In this document: one piece after another, positions 26,044-35,173 of the stretch
How the letters are laid out: each line of letters opens with the position of its first letter
Numbering within the stretch: the first letter of the stretch is position 1
Assembly (NCBI RefSeq): GCF_030035605.1
Contig: NZ_CP106736.1
Location: forward strand, 1,116,001-1,180,000
DNA length: 64,000 nt
Origin: Silvimonas soli
GTDB lineage: Bacteria; Pseudomonadota; Gammaproteobacteria; Burkholderiales; Chitinibacteraceae
Reading direction: 5' to 3'
Program-made: the position numbers and the translations under genes
Notes under the pieces: model-generated
The model's database searches: none
What the model saw: only the letters and a program-made list of their open reading frames with translations
What the model was told of the DNA's origin: nothing

Positions 26044-27340
26044 CGTATTTGCCCTCCTCGCTCTTGTGATCGACTACACGCACAAAGTCGATGATTTCCT
26101 GATTCGGCCGCAGACGGGTAAAGGCGTCTTTGAACTCGGGGGCATTGTTACCGATGACCAGCACTTCGGCGTGATCGAGCACCGCATCCAGCGATTGCTC
26201 CATGATGCGCGAAATGTGCGGAATCATATTGAAGATGTAATCCTTGTTGGCGCCGGTCAGCGCGGCCAGGTTCACGTTGCGATCGTACAGTTTCAGATCG
26301 TAGCCCTTGCCGATCAGGCGCTCGATCACCTCCACAATCGGGCTTTCGCGCAGGTCATCGGTGCCCGCCTTGAAGCTGAAACCCAGTACGCCGATCTTGC
26401 GTTTGCCCTTGGCGGTAATCATGGAATAGCCGCGTTCCACCTGGCGGTCATTGCTGGGCAAAATGGCGCTCAGAATCGGCAATTCCAGATCAAGGCTGCG
26501 CGCTTTGTAGTTCAGCGCGCGCACGTCTTTGGGCAGGCAAGAGCCGCCAAAAGCAAAGCCCGGCTTGAGGTAATACGGTGACAGGTTGAGCTTGGTGTCT
26601 TTGCAAAAGATATCCATAACCTGATGGCTATCGATTTCCAGACCTTTGCAAATATTGCCGATTTCGTTGGCAAACGACACTTTCAGCGCATGCCAGACGT
26701 TATCGACGTACTTCACCATTTCGGCAGTTTCGATATCGGTACGGATCAGTGGCGCCTTGAGCTCGCTGTATAAACCCGCCAGCACATCGCCACTATGCAC
26801 GTCCGTCTGGCCGAGCACTGTTTTAGGAGGATTCCGGTAGTCCCATACCGCAGTGCCTTCACGCAGGAATTCCGGATTGTTGCACACACCAAAATCCACC
26901 CCGGCTTTCTTGCCGGAATGCTGTTCCAGCGTAGGAATCACCACGTCTTTCATGGTGCCAGGCAGCATGGTGCTGCGGGCCACCACGATATGAAAATCAC
27001 TCTTTTCTTTAAGCGCCGCGCCGATTTCTTCGCAAACCCGGCGTACGTAACGCAAATCCAGCGCGCCGTTCAGCTGGCTGGGCGTGCCCACGCAAATGAA
27101 CGACATCTCGGTCGCCAGCACGGCGGCATGCACATCCGTGGTACCGCGCAAACGACCGGCAGAAACCGCCTCCGAAACCAGTTCGGCGATGTCTTTTTCC
27201 ACAATCGGGGGAATGCCCCGGTTGATCAGGTCTACTTTGCTGGCGTTAGGCTCAACCCCAATGACAGTATGCCCTTCACCGGCCAGACAACCGGCGGCGA
27301 CGACTCCCACGTATCCCAACCCGAATATGCTGATTTTCAT
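26027..27340 (-). CDS. algD: GDP-mannose 6-dehydrogenase (AlgD-like)
   Basis: A 437-residue nucleotide-sugar dehydrogenase. The Rossmann start MKISIFGLGYVG, the central FANEIGNICKGLEID helix and the catalytic cysteine in GFAFGGSCLPKD (Cys268) are present. Read along its length it resembles Pseudomonas AlgD more than UDP-glucose dehydrogenases: VDLINRGIPPIVE, KLNLSPYYLKPGFAFGGS, FKAGTDDLRESP, and even the last residues GICW. I therefore call it GDP-mannose to GDP-mannuronate oxidation, making an acidic sugar for the EPS. A UDP-sugar substrate is the alternative. Confidence 0.8.
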   Translation of the reverse strand: MKISIFGLGYVGVVAAGCLAGEGHTVIGVEPNASKVDLINRGIPPIVEKDIAELVSEAVSAGRLRGTTDVHAAVLATEMSFICVGTPSQLNGALDLRYVRRVCEEIGAALKEKSDFHIVVARSTMLPGTMKDVVIPTLEQHSGKKAGVDFGVCNNPEFLREGTAVWDYRNPPKTVLGQTDVHSGDVLAGLYSELKAPLIRTDIETAEMVKYVDNVWHALKVSFANEIGNICKGLEIDSHQVMDIFCKDTKLNLSPYYLKPGFAFGGSCLPKDVRALNYKARSLDLELPILSAILPSNDRQVERGYSMITAKGKRKIGVLGFSFKAGTDDLRESPIVEVIERLIGKGYDLKLYDRNVNLAALTGANKDYIFNMIPHISRIMEQSLDAVLDHAEVLVIGNNAPEFKDAFTRLRPNQEIIDFVRVVDHKSEEGKYDGICW

Positions 27341-27388
27341 TTTGCTTTACCCCATGTGATAACAAAACCGGATACCGATTCAAAACAC

Positions 27389-28297
27389 TCAGGCAGTTGC
27401 CGCACTGAGCATTTTCCAAAGTTTTCTGCCGCGGGCCCGGTTACGCCGGATAACCCCGCCAATGCGTTGTCCAAGCAGCGCCAGCATTGCCGCAGACGCC
27501 GAGAAATCAGGAGACAATTGACGAATAATCAATTGGTTACGTTTGATGAGCAGCCAGGTATTGGCCATGATGAAATACTCGGTCCGCCAGAAACGTTTTC
27601 TGGCGCCACCGGTGGCTTGGGCCGCCGGCAAATTGACCTGCACCGCACGCGTGTCGAGGAATATCTGCTGCCCCAATGCCCGGCTGCGCAGCAGGAAATC
27701 GGTTTCCTCGCGATAGGCGTTACCGCGATACACCCGGTCAAAATCAAGCCGTGCCGCCTGGCGCGTCTCGATCAAAAAACTGGCATGGCAAACCGGCACT
27801 TCCAGCACTTTGTCCGCAACGCAATCGAACTCGAAACGCAGGCGTTTGAGGTCTGCCACCTGCTCGGCGGTTTGCACGCGGGTACGCCGGGCCGCCGCCA
27901 GCGTGGCCGAGGTTTCATCGTGATTCATATACACTGCTGACGCTCCGATAATGCTTCCCGGATGCTGGCTTGCGGTCTCCAGCAAACTACGGATGGAGCC
28001 TGGCAATAGGACCGAGTCATCGTCGCCAAAATAGATGTACTGCCCGCGAGCCAATGCCTTGCCCCGGTTTTTGGCGGCGGTCTGGCTCAGGTTTTCTGCC
28101 TGCCGAAAATAACGGATGCGGCTGTCCCGCGTGATCAGGCGACGCACCACAGCGGCGGTATCGTCGGGCGAGCAATCATCAATCACGATCAATTCGATCA
28201 CGTTTTCCTGCAGATACGTCAGCAACGTCTCTTCGATCAGGTGAGCGCGCTTGTAAGTCGGCACGATTACGCTCACGGTGGCGTCATGGGCTGTCAT
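27389..28297 (-). CDS. family-2 glycosyltransferase
   Basis: A 302-residue GT-A enzyme. The start VSVIVPTYKRAHLIEETLL, the first acidic motif VIDDCSPDDTA and the metal-binding motif YFGDDDSVLLPG are typical of GT2 inverting transferases. The C-terminal region is basic without clear membrane helices. It lies between the algD-like gene and another glycosyltransferase, with short gaps of 37-48 bases, so it belongs to the same transcript. The acceptor is unknown. Confidence 0.87.
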   Translation of the reverse strand: MTAHDATVSVIVPTYKRAHLIEETLLTYLQENVIELIVIDDCSPDDTAAVVRRLITRDSRIRYFRQAENLSQTAAKNRGKALARGQYIYFGDDDSVLLPGSIRSLLETASQHPGSIIGASAVYMNHDETSATLAAARRTRVQTAEQVADLKRLRFEFDCVADKVLEVPVCHASFLIETRQAARLDFDRVYRGNAYREETDFLLRSRALGQQIFLDTRAVQVNLPAAQATGGARKRFWRTEYFIMANTWLLIKRNQLIIRQLSPDFSASAAMLALLGQRIGGVIRRNRARGRKLWKMLSAATA

Positions 28298-28334
28298 CGT
28301 TCAGCTCTCTCTAACAATAAAAAAACCTGGCATC

Positions 28335-29609
28335 TCAACCCACCTTCTGGTCAATGCCGCGAACGGCAACAGTCCGGGTTGGAGCAGCAATCTCATGGGC
28401 TCGGCTGTTTTGCAAAACCGGCAGAATCTCGGCAATACGGCTGGACTGAAAGCATTGGCGGGCGCGCTGCCGTTGCAACGCGTAAGCCGGGGTATGCAGA
28501 TCTGCTTGCAAGGCATTCTGGATAGCCTGGGCAAAGGCGTCGGCCTCGGTCGCCACCTGAAAGCAAGCCGCAACGTTTTCAGGCAAGCCCGCCAAACCTT
28601 GTGGCGTGCTCACCAGCGCAGCGGGCGTAAACAGCATTTCCACCGATTTGACATTGACCCCGCTGCCCGCAAACACCGGGTTGATCAGCACCTTGGCATT
28701 GCGCAAGACCACTGCGGCATCTGGCGGGCTTTCGATCAGGGTGATCTGAGGCACCGCGGCCAACAGCGCGCGAATGCGTTCATTGGGGCGGCTACCGGCG
28801 ATAAAAATGCGCAGTGCCGGGTTACGTTGCAGCAGCGTAGGCACCACTTGTTCGATAAACCAGCTGATGCCAAACACGTTGTTGGGCATGAACAAATTGC
28901 CCAGGTAACCCACATCAAACTCGGGCGCGCGGCTAACCGGTGCGCTCAACCTGGCGGCCATTTCCTGATCAACCAGCGTTGGCAGCCAATGCCCGTGGGT
29001 AAATCCGCAGGCCCGCCAGTAAGCGAGGTCGTCCACCGAGATATCAAAAAATGCCTCGGCCTCGCGCAGCACCCGGCGCTCGAAATGTTCGACATTGCAA
29101 TTGCGCAGCAGCCAGTGCGCTTGCTCGCGCATACCGTGGGCGGAATTGAGTTGGTAACGGGTATAGCGGTGCTCGATATTATGCGAGCGATAAAACAGCG
29201 GGCGTTGCAATGCGTGGGCCAGTTTGAGCGCCAAATCACCGCCATACAGACCATCCAGCCACACTGCATCCACAGCGGCAGCGCGTTCGCTACCGAGCAC
29301 TGCGGCATAGGCCTGCTCTGACAGCGAGCGCGCACTGGCGGCCCAAGGTAGCGTCAGCAGCCGGGCCAGGCGGGGCAGTTTTGAGGCAAAGCCTGTCTGA
29401 AATGGCAAGACCACCACGGATTCTGCCTTCTCGCGAATCCGGGCCAGATTTTCTGCTAACTCCGGGTCACCAGCTTCAGCTTGATGCCAGCAGACGATGC
29501 GCAGTTTGACGCCTGCATCATGCAAGGCGCACACCCGCCGCCACATATCCACGGTACCGCCGTGGTTGGGTGGATAAGGCAATTGGGCGCAAATGAAGGT
29601 CAGTCGCAT
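28335..29609 (-). CDS. family-4-type glycosyltransferase
   Basis: A 424-residue GT-B enzyme beginning MRLTFICAQLPYPPNHGGTVD, with the donor-lobe segments DVGYLGNLFMPNNVFGISWF and VLINPVFAGSGVNVKSVEML. It resembles the glycosyltransferase at 46886-48136 in build, including the small-residue run VFAGSGVNVK/VLMGSGIKIK, so the two probably belong to one subfamily. It lies 16 bases behind the lyase gene in the EPS operon. Confidence 0.87.
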   Translation of the reverse strand: MRLTFICAQLPYPPNHGGTVDMWRRVCALHDAGVKLRIVCWHQAEAGDPELAENLARIREKAESVVVLPFQTGFASKLPRLARLLTLPWAASARSLSEQAYAAVLGSERAAAVDAVWLDGLYGGDLALKLAHALQRPLFYRSHNIEHRYTRYQLNSAHGMREQAHWLLRNCNVEHFERRVLREAEAFFDISVDDLAYWRACGFTHGHWLPTLVDQEMAARLSAPVSRAPEFDVGYLGNLFMPNNVFGISWFIEQVVPTLLQRNPALRIFIAGSRPNERIRALLAAVPQITLIESPPDAAVVLRNAKVLINPVFAGSGVNVKSVEMLFTPAALVSTPQGLAGLPENVAACFQVATEADAFAQAIQNALQADLHTPAYALQRQRARQCFQSSRIAEILPVLQNSRAHEIAAPTRTVAVRGIDQKVG

Positions 29610-29625
29610 TGTCGGTAGTCCTGGC

Positions 29626-31569
29626 CTAATTCAAAGGAGTAAAGCGCGTGACAAAGTGAGCCCCGGCGGCATTCCCTTCCAGGTAAATGCCCTGGCGGAA
29701 ATACGGCTTGACTGAACTTGGCACCGAGCCGACAAATACCCGTTGCAATGCGGGGCCAGACACGCTGAAACGAAAGCTTTTATTGCCGCAAACCAAAGTG
29801 GCCGACCAGTTGGCAGGCGCGGCGTAAACGGTGGTGTTCTTCCAGTAGCTGAAGGCGCTGCCCTCGGGTAAGTCGCCCGACCCCGCCTTGGCGCCATCTG
29901 GCGTCACCTGGCACAGGGTGTTGTAGATCAGCCCTAGCCGGGCCGGTGCTGATGATGACCGGGTGATATCAACGGTATCGACAAAGTCATTTCCGCTGAC
30001 GGCCATTTGCCGTTGCACGGCGGCATCTTTGCGATAGGTCGGATGCGCGGCCGTAGCGGCATTGCCGTCTGCAGACAACGCAATGAAACGCCCTTCTGAC
30101 GGATACGGCATTTGCCCGTCACCATCAATCAACGGCACGTTATGCGCCGGGGCCAGCCGGAAATAGCGGGCATGCAATGGCGAGCCGTAACCCACGGTGC
30201 CAGGTGACTGCAGAATCCAGGTATCGCCATGCTGCAGTTGCAGATTCAGCGCTTCCTGGTGAGCATGCGATGGCGCCTTCTGGCCGTAAACCATCAAGGC
30301 GTGCCAGTCGCGATTAACCACTTGCACCGCATCCAGTCCGGGGAAATGGCGAGACACCACCGCAGGCACCGCCTGGGGCTTGGTCGAGGCGGCGGGCGGA
30401 TCAAGCAATGTGTCCCAACTGCGGGCGGTGGCAACGTCGCTCAGCGCCACCCAGGTGGGCAACACACGATACGACTGTGCCCACAACGGACGGTTGGGTG
30501 ATGGCCGGTTTGGCGGCGTATCGTTAATTGCTGGCGAAACACCCGGCTGGAAGGTCAGCTGCGCCGGCGCAATCATCAGGTTTTGCGCCCGCCATAACAC
30601 GTCTTTCAGGCTATCGAGCTGGTTGCGTACCGACGCGGCCGTCAACACGGAAACCAGCGCCTGCACTACGTATTCCTGATACGACAACGAGCCCTCGAAC
30701 CAGAAATCGTCGCTGGACATGCCGCCATCGAGCAGGCCGCGCAAACCCAGTGGGCCATCACGACCGCTGCTGATCCATTCCTGATTGTTGAACTCCATGC
30801 CAGCGGCGGTAATCGCGCCCGCCTCCCACACCGAGATATTGTGTACTTTGCGCCGCGACTGCATCTGATTGGCGACCATCGGCGCAATCAGATTGGTTTG
30901 CCAGTCGGCAATGCGCGCGTTATCCACACTGCCGCGCAACAAGCGGATCACCTCCACCAGCAGGAACATCTGGTTGGATTCGTCCAGCGCCTGCGAAAAC
31001 ATGCGCGACTGACCGTTCCAGGTCTGCAATGGGAACTTCATGTAATTGCGGGCGTAGAAATCCATTTGCGCGGCGGCCCAGTCGCGATAGCGCACATCGC
31101 CCTGCAGCTTGAATTGCCGCGCGGCCTCCAGCATCTGTCCCTGGTTGTACAAGCGCTCCAGCGCCACCCAGGCGGCGATCTGTTTTTGATTGCTGCCGGT
31201 GGCTGCCGGCATGGGCGTGGATGGCGTCCAGGTCAGCCAGGCGCCGGTGGATGGATCGACATAGTCGTGCACCCAGCCCACGGGCAGATCTGCGTTGTCA
31301 TGCGACAGCTTCATCCAGGCATTAAGACCATAGCGCCGCTGGGTAACCCAGTCGCGCCAGGCCGGATCATTTTTGGCCAGATTACGCGCGCGGTCCCAAT
31401 CGTCGGTGGCCTGCCTGGCCGGAGCATAAGTCCCGGTGCCCGCCTTGACGTCACCCATGCGTTCGCGCACGTCTTTGTCTGCGTCCGCGGCATGGACAAT
31501 GCCTGCCTCAAGCAGCGCCAGCAAAACGCATCCACTGGCTATCATGCTCAGTCGCAAATACTTAGCCAT
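29626..31569 (-). CDS. exported alginate-lyase/heparinase-like polysaccharide lyase
   Basis: A 647-residue protein with a signal peptide (hydrophobic 8-27, ending IVHAADA). A helical toroid of alginate-lyase type covers about residues 60-340 (motifs NGQSRMFSQALDESNQMF, RRKVHNISVWEAGAI). A heparinase II/III-like beta-sandwich follows from about 400 (APSHAHQEALNLQLQHGDTWI). The pattern resembles exolytic PL15/PL17-type lyases. It would act in the periplasm on the EPS being exported, trimming or turning over uronate-containing chains. Its start overlaps the flippase gene by eight bases. Family number and substrate are not certain. Confidence 0.75.
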   Translation of the reverse strand: MAKYLRLSMIASGCVLLALLEAGIVHAADADKDVRERMGDVKAGTGTYAPARQATDDWDRARNLAKNDPAWRDWVTQRRYGLNAWMKLSHDNADLPVGWVHDYVDPSTGAWLTWTPSTPMPAATGSNQKQIAAWVALERLYNQGQMLEAARQFKLQGDVRYRDWAAAQMDFYARNYMKFPLQTWNGQSRMFSQALDESNQMFLLVEVIRLLRGSVDNARIADWQTNLIAPMVANQMQSRRKVHNISVWEAGAITAAGMEFNNQEWISSGRDGPLGLRGLLDGGMSSDDFWFEGSLSYQEYVVQALVSVLTAASVRNQLDSLKDVLWRAQNLMIAPAQLTFQPGVSPAINDTPPNRPSPNRPLWAQSYRVLPTWVALSDVATARSWDTLLDPPAASTKPQAVPAVVSRHFPGLDAVQVVNRDWHALMVYGQKAPSHAHQEALNLQLQHGDTWILQSPGTVGYGSPLHARYFRLAPAHNVPLIDGDGQMPYPSEGRFIALSADGNAATAAHPTYRKDAAVQRQMAVSGNDFVDTVDITRSSSAPARLGLIYNTLCQVTPDGAKAGSGDLPEGSAFSYWKNTTVYAAPANWSATLVCGNKSFRFSVSGPALQRVFVGSVPSSVKPYFRQGIYLEGNAAGAHFVTRFTPLN

Positions 31570-33043
31570 GTTTCAGACTCCTGATTGCGACCAGTAAACC
31601 CATCAAACGCTGGCGGGCAAACAAACCCAGCGTTCCCAGATACAACACAGCACCAACACCGCCCTTGAACACCAGTGCGAGTAACGGTGGCCAGCTAGCG
31701 CAAGGCTCGGCCAGCAGATAAATGCCGCCCCACAACACCACCACTGCAGCGAGGAAAGGCAGTATCCGGCCCAGCCATTCGCGCAGCGAAATCGCCAACG
31801 CGTGCCGCACCAGCCAGTAGCTCAGCGGCATCAGCGCGACCTGGGCCAAGGCGCAACCAATGACGATGGCCAACAAGGAATAACTGTGCGCAATCCAGAT
31901 GCTGATCAGGGTCGCCACGGCTTTGAGTGAGGACAGCAACAAGGAGTGCGACGGTTTGCCGCAGGCATTCAGAATGGTGCTGTCGTAGTACTGCACTGCC
32001 TGAGCCGCGCCCAAAAAGGCCAGCGGCACCAGAATGTGTTCGCTGCCTGCCCAGCGCGCGCCGAACGCCACGTGGCATAGCTCTGGTGCCAGCGCGGCAA
32101 CCAATATCCACACCGGCACGGCGACAAACACCGTCATGGTCACCGCCTGGTAGTACACCTCGCGCATGCGAACACGATCTCCGGCCATGCGTGAGAAAGC
32201 CGGCATGGCTACATCCAGCAAAACCGAACCGAGCAGCTGGGCAAAGATGTAATACAGTTTGGAGCCAACCGAATACATCCCCAGACTGACCACGCCGAGC
32301 CAGAATCCAACGGCCAGGTCGATCAGCCGATAGTTGCTGAACTCGATGACGCGCACGCCCAGAATATTGATGCCGAAGCGACTCATCTGGCCCAGTCCGG
32401 AAAAATCGAGTTCCCGGCTTGGGTACCAGCGCGAACGCCACCACAGCATGGCCAGATTAACCACCGCTGCGACCAGCAATTGCGCAACCAATGCCCACAC
32501 GCCAAAACCCAGCCAGGCCAGTGCTACGCCAGCCACCCCGCCCGCCAGCGTGGACACCAGCCCGCGCATGGCCAGGCGCTTGAACTGAAATTCGCGCCGG
32601 AACAGCGCCAGTTGGCAAAACCCCAAGGCGTTGATCAACAAAGACAAACTGCCAATGCGCAAGATATTGGAGAGCCCATGAATCTTCATGCCCTGCTCGA
32701 CCAGCGGCGCGCACAGCCAGATGCCGCCGACAACCAGCAGCGACACCAGAAAATTAAGCAGGAAAACCGTATTGAGCTGGCCTTGCGATACCGTGGGGCG
32801 CTGCAAGATGGCATCGCCCAAGCCCTGATCTACAAAGAGTTCGAGAAAGGCGAACACGGCGAAAGCAGCGGCAAAGGCGCCAATCGATGCCGGATCGAGC
32901 AAGCGCACCAGCTGAAAATAAATAACAAACCCGACCAGGCGGCCACCCCAGTTGCGCACCGCCGACCAGATCAGGCTGGAGCGCACTTTGCTGGCAACGT
33001 TATCGTCGGCCAGGATCGCACCATCATCGACCCGGATATTCAT
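31562..33043 (-). CDS. oligosaccharide flippase (Wzx-like, MOP superfamily)
   Basis: A 493-residue polytopic protein with about 12-14 hydrophobic helices and the family segments SLIWSAVRNWGGRLVGFVIY near the start and FVDQGLGDAILQRPTVSQGQLN around residues 70-90. It should turn undecaprenyl-linked repeat units from the cytoplasmic to the periplasmic face for polymerisation by the Wzy-like protein at 36507-37808. The ATG overlaps the stop of a 42-codon open frame upstream. Confidence 0.88.
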   Translation of the reverse strand: MNIRVDDGAILADDNVASKVRSSLIWSAVRNWGGRLVGFVIYFQLVRLLDPASIGAFAAAFAVFAFLELFVDQGLGDAILQRPTVSQGQLNTVFLLNFLVSLLVVGGIWLCAPLVEQGMKIHGLSNILRIGSLSLLINALGFCQLALFRREFQFKRLAMRGLVSTLAGGVAGVALAWLGFGVWALVAQLLVAAVVNLAMLWWRSRWYPSRELDFSGLGQMSRFGINILGVRVIEFSNYRLIDLAVGFWLGVVSLGMYSVGSKLYYIFAQLLGSVLLDVAMPAFSRMAGDRVRMREVYYQAVTMTVFVAVPVWILVAALAPELCHVAFGARWAGSEHILVPLAFLGAAQAVQYYDSTILNACGKPSHSLLLSSLKAVATLISIWIAHSYSLLAIVIGCALAQVALMPLSYWLVRHALAISLREWLGRILPFLAAVVVLWGGIYLLAEPCASWPPLLALVFKGGVGAVLYLGTLGLFARQRLMGLLVAIRSLKHG

Positions 33044-33168
33044 CGGAACCGACCTGGCACGTCGCCATCAGCGGACACGGCAATGCGAGCCAGCACCAGT
33101 AACGGTGCGCGTGACTTCACCTGGCAGTAAAACAAAGTGGCATCAACAAGTGGCTGTATGAGTGTCAT
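33040..33168 (-). CDS. possible 42-residue small ORF coupled to the flippase gene
   Basis: An ATG at 33168 opens a frame of 42 codons whose TGA overlaps the flippase ATG (ATGA). The peptide starts MTLIQPLVDATLFYC and ends VPGRFR. It has no recognisable domain and only a weak GGA-like ribosome site. The four-base overlap matches the coupling used throughout this operon, which is the main argument for it. It could equally be chance. Confidence 0.25.
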   Translation of the reverse strand: MTLIQPLVDATLFYCQVKSRAPLLVLARIAVSADGDVPGRFR

Positions 33169-33206
33169 GTTCGATTTTCCGGTAATGAGTGGGCGCAAGT
33201 CGCGGC

Positions 33207-34271
33207 TCAGGCAATGATGCGAGAGAGCGGATTGAGCACAGCAAAACGGCCAATGACCTGTTTAAGCAAAATCGGCAGGAACAAACCCGCGACGAAGGTC
33301 ACGAGCAGCAATAGAAATACCCAGTTGCCGGTATAAGGCAGGGCTTTGAGGTAGATGCCTTTGGCCAGGCCAATAAAAATGGTGTTGAACAAATAGATCA
33401 CCATTGAATTGCGGCCGAGGAAGTACAGCAGCTGGTCGTTGGCAAACAACGGCTGGCGCACCAGTGCATGCAAGGCAAACAGCGACAATCCACCCACAAT
33501 GAACATCGTCGCCGGGCCGTCATTGAAGGTGGCCGCGCACACCAGAAACAATGCCAGTGCGGGCCAGGCCAGACGATCCAGCCACGGCAGCCAGCGCTCG
33601 CGATGGATCGCCATGGCGCCACCAGCCAGGAAGAACACAAAGAACCGGGCGACACGATCCAGATAAAAATCGTCTGTTACCGGTAAAAAATGCAGCAACA
33701 CGGCCAGCGCCAGCAGCAACAGAATGCGTCCGCCAGCCATGCGCCACAGCAGAGGCGTCAGCATGGAATACACAAACAGCACCAGCACATACCAGACCGA
33801 CAAGGCCGGGCTTTGCTCGGTTTCAAAGAACAAGTGGTAATACCCGGCCCAATAGCCGTCAGGCCGGTCCTGCACGTAGAGGTAGAACCCGGCCAGATAT
33901 TTGCCGCTGATGATCAGCACCGCAAACACCACAAATGGCAGCAACAAGCGGGTGGCACGTTTGCTCGCGTATTGCAGCAAGTTGCTGCCCCACGTTTGCT
34001 GGGAGCCCACCAGGAAAAACACAAAGCCGCTCAGATACATGAAAAACGGCATGTGAAAGTAATAGATGGTGTGTTTCAGCCATTCGTACCAGGCGGGTTC
34101 AGACAGCGTGTCGTATTTGAGCAGATGGCCAAAGACCACCAGCGCAATCGCCAGACCTTTACCGCGTTCGATATCAGGCCAACGGGTACTGGCAACCTGG
34201 CGCGGTTCTGCCGCCGCTGCTGCAGCACCGGTGTTGGCAAAGATGGCCGAGGCAGAAGAATCCTGGGTCAT
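33207..34271 (-). CDS. membrane acyltransferase (acyltransferase family 3)
   Basis: A 354-residue protein with about ten membrane helices. The family-3 motif lies in RGKGLAIALVVFGHLL, including the catalytic-type His, and again in FHMPFFMYLSGFVFF. Such proteins put acetyl or succinyl groups on polysaccharide sugars. It overlaps the preceding glycosyltransferase gene by four bases. A poly-Ala stretch (residues 16-21) precedes the first helix. Confidence 0.87.
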   Translation of the reverse strand: MTQDSSASAIFANTGAAAAAAEPRQVASTRWPDIERGKGLAIALVVFGHLLKYDTLSEPAWYEWLKHTIYYFHMPFFMYLSGFVFFLVGSQQTWGSNLLQYASKRATRLLLPFVVFAVLIISGKYLAGFYLYVQDRPDGYWAGYYHLFFETEQSPALSVWYVLVLFVYSMLTPLLWRMAGGRILLLLALAVLLHFLPVTDDFYLDRVARFFVFFLAGGAMAIHRERWLPWLDRLAWPALALFLVCAATFNDGPATMFIVGGLSLFALHALVRQPLFANDQLLYFLGRNSMVIYLFNTIFIGLAKGIYLKALPYTGNWVFLLLLVTFVAGLFLPILLKQVIGRFAVLNPLSRIIA

Positions 34272-35173
34272 TGGCTGCTCACCTCAGGTTCTCGCTCGGA
34301 TAGTGCCTGCATGCCAATACGCATGGAACGAGCGAGATCTCGCGGCGCGAAATCGCCCGCCAGCACCATGTACAAGCCCACCAGCAATTTGCGGAATGCC
34401 TGCAACGCCACCGCCGGGTCGCCCGAGGAGCGCGCAATGGCATACAAACTGCCCGCAAAATAACGTGCGCGCAGGGTGCGGTTTTTGTCGCGATGGCCAA
34501 CCAATGGGGCATCCAGCCACAGCACCTGGCCGCGAGACAAAGCGCGTGCCCGCAATGCAAAATCCAGATCCTCTCCGCCATTGAGGCGAGCGCCCACGCC
34601 AAGCCGCTCGTCGAAGTAGCGCACTTGTTGCACCACCGCCGCCCGCACAAACAAGGTGTTGGATGAAGCGTTGACCACAAACTCGCGTGCGCCTGGCCGC
34701 CGCGCCAACGCCAGACCACCTGCGCATTGCGCAATGGTGACCGGGCTGGAGGCGTAGCGGCAAATCACCACACCGAGTTGCGCCTGTTGCGCAAACAAGG
34801 TCGAAATGGCCTGCAAGGTGCCCGCTGGATACCACGCATCGTCGTCGGGAAAACATACGATGCTGGCCTGTTCCAGCACACCGTCGCGGTGCACCTGATG
34901 CAGCATGAGGTTGCGGGCGGCTGACAAAGACACTTGATGATCCAGCCGCATGACAACCGTGTAGTCCGGCACCACCGGATCGGCCTGATCGGGCTGGCAG
35001 CGTTGCAACAACAGGTAGTGGCGTACGCTCAAGCCGTAGTCGCTCACGCTCTGTTGAATGCTGGCCAGCAGACGCTCAAGTTCATCCTTGCGCCCACCCT
35101 GGTAATCGCAAGTGGTTAACAAAATGATGTCGGCAAAAGACCGGGTAGCTACGGGAACGGATAACGGTTTCAT
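34268..35173 (-). CDS. family-2-like glycosyltransferase
   Basis: A 301-residue GT-A-type protein. The nucleotide-binding strand is ADIILLTTCDYQGG, the metal motif is IVCFPDDDAWYP, and a conserved acidic GGEDLDFALRARALS follows at about residues 205-219. The ATG at 35173 overlaps the stop of the upstream acyltransferase (ATGA); 24 further in-frame residues upstream have no family likeness. It probably extends the EPS repeat unit. Confidence 0.8.
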   Translation of the reverse strand: MKPLSVPVATRSFADIILLTTCDYQGGRKDELERLLASIQQSVSDYGLSVRHYLLLQRCQPDQADPVVPDYTVVMRLDHQVSLSAARNLMLHQVHRDGVLEQASIVCFPDDDAWYPAGTLQAISTLFAQQAQLGVVICRYASSPVTIAQCAGGLALARRPGAREFVVNASSNTLFVRAAVVQQVRYFDERLGVGARLNGGEDLDFALRARALSRGQVLWLDAPLVGHRDKNRTLRARYFAGSLYAIARSSGDPAVALQAFRKLLVGLYMVLAGDFAPRDLARSMRIGMQALSEREPEVSSQ

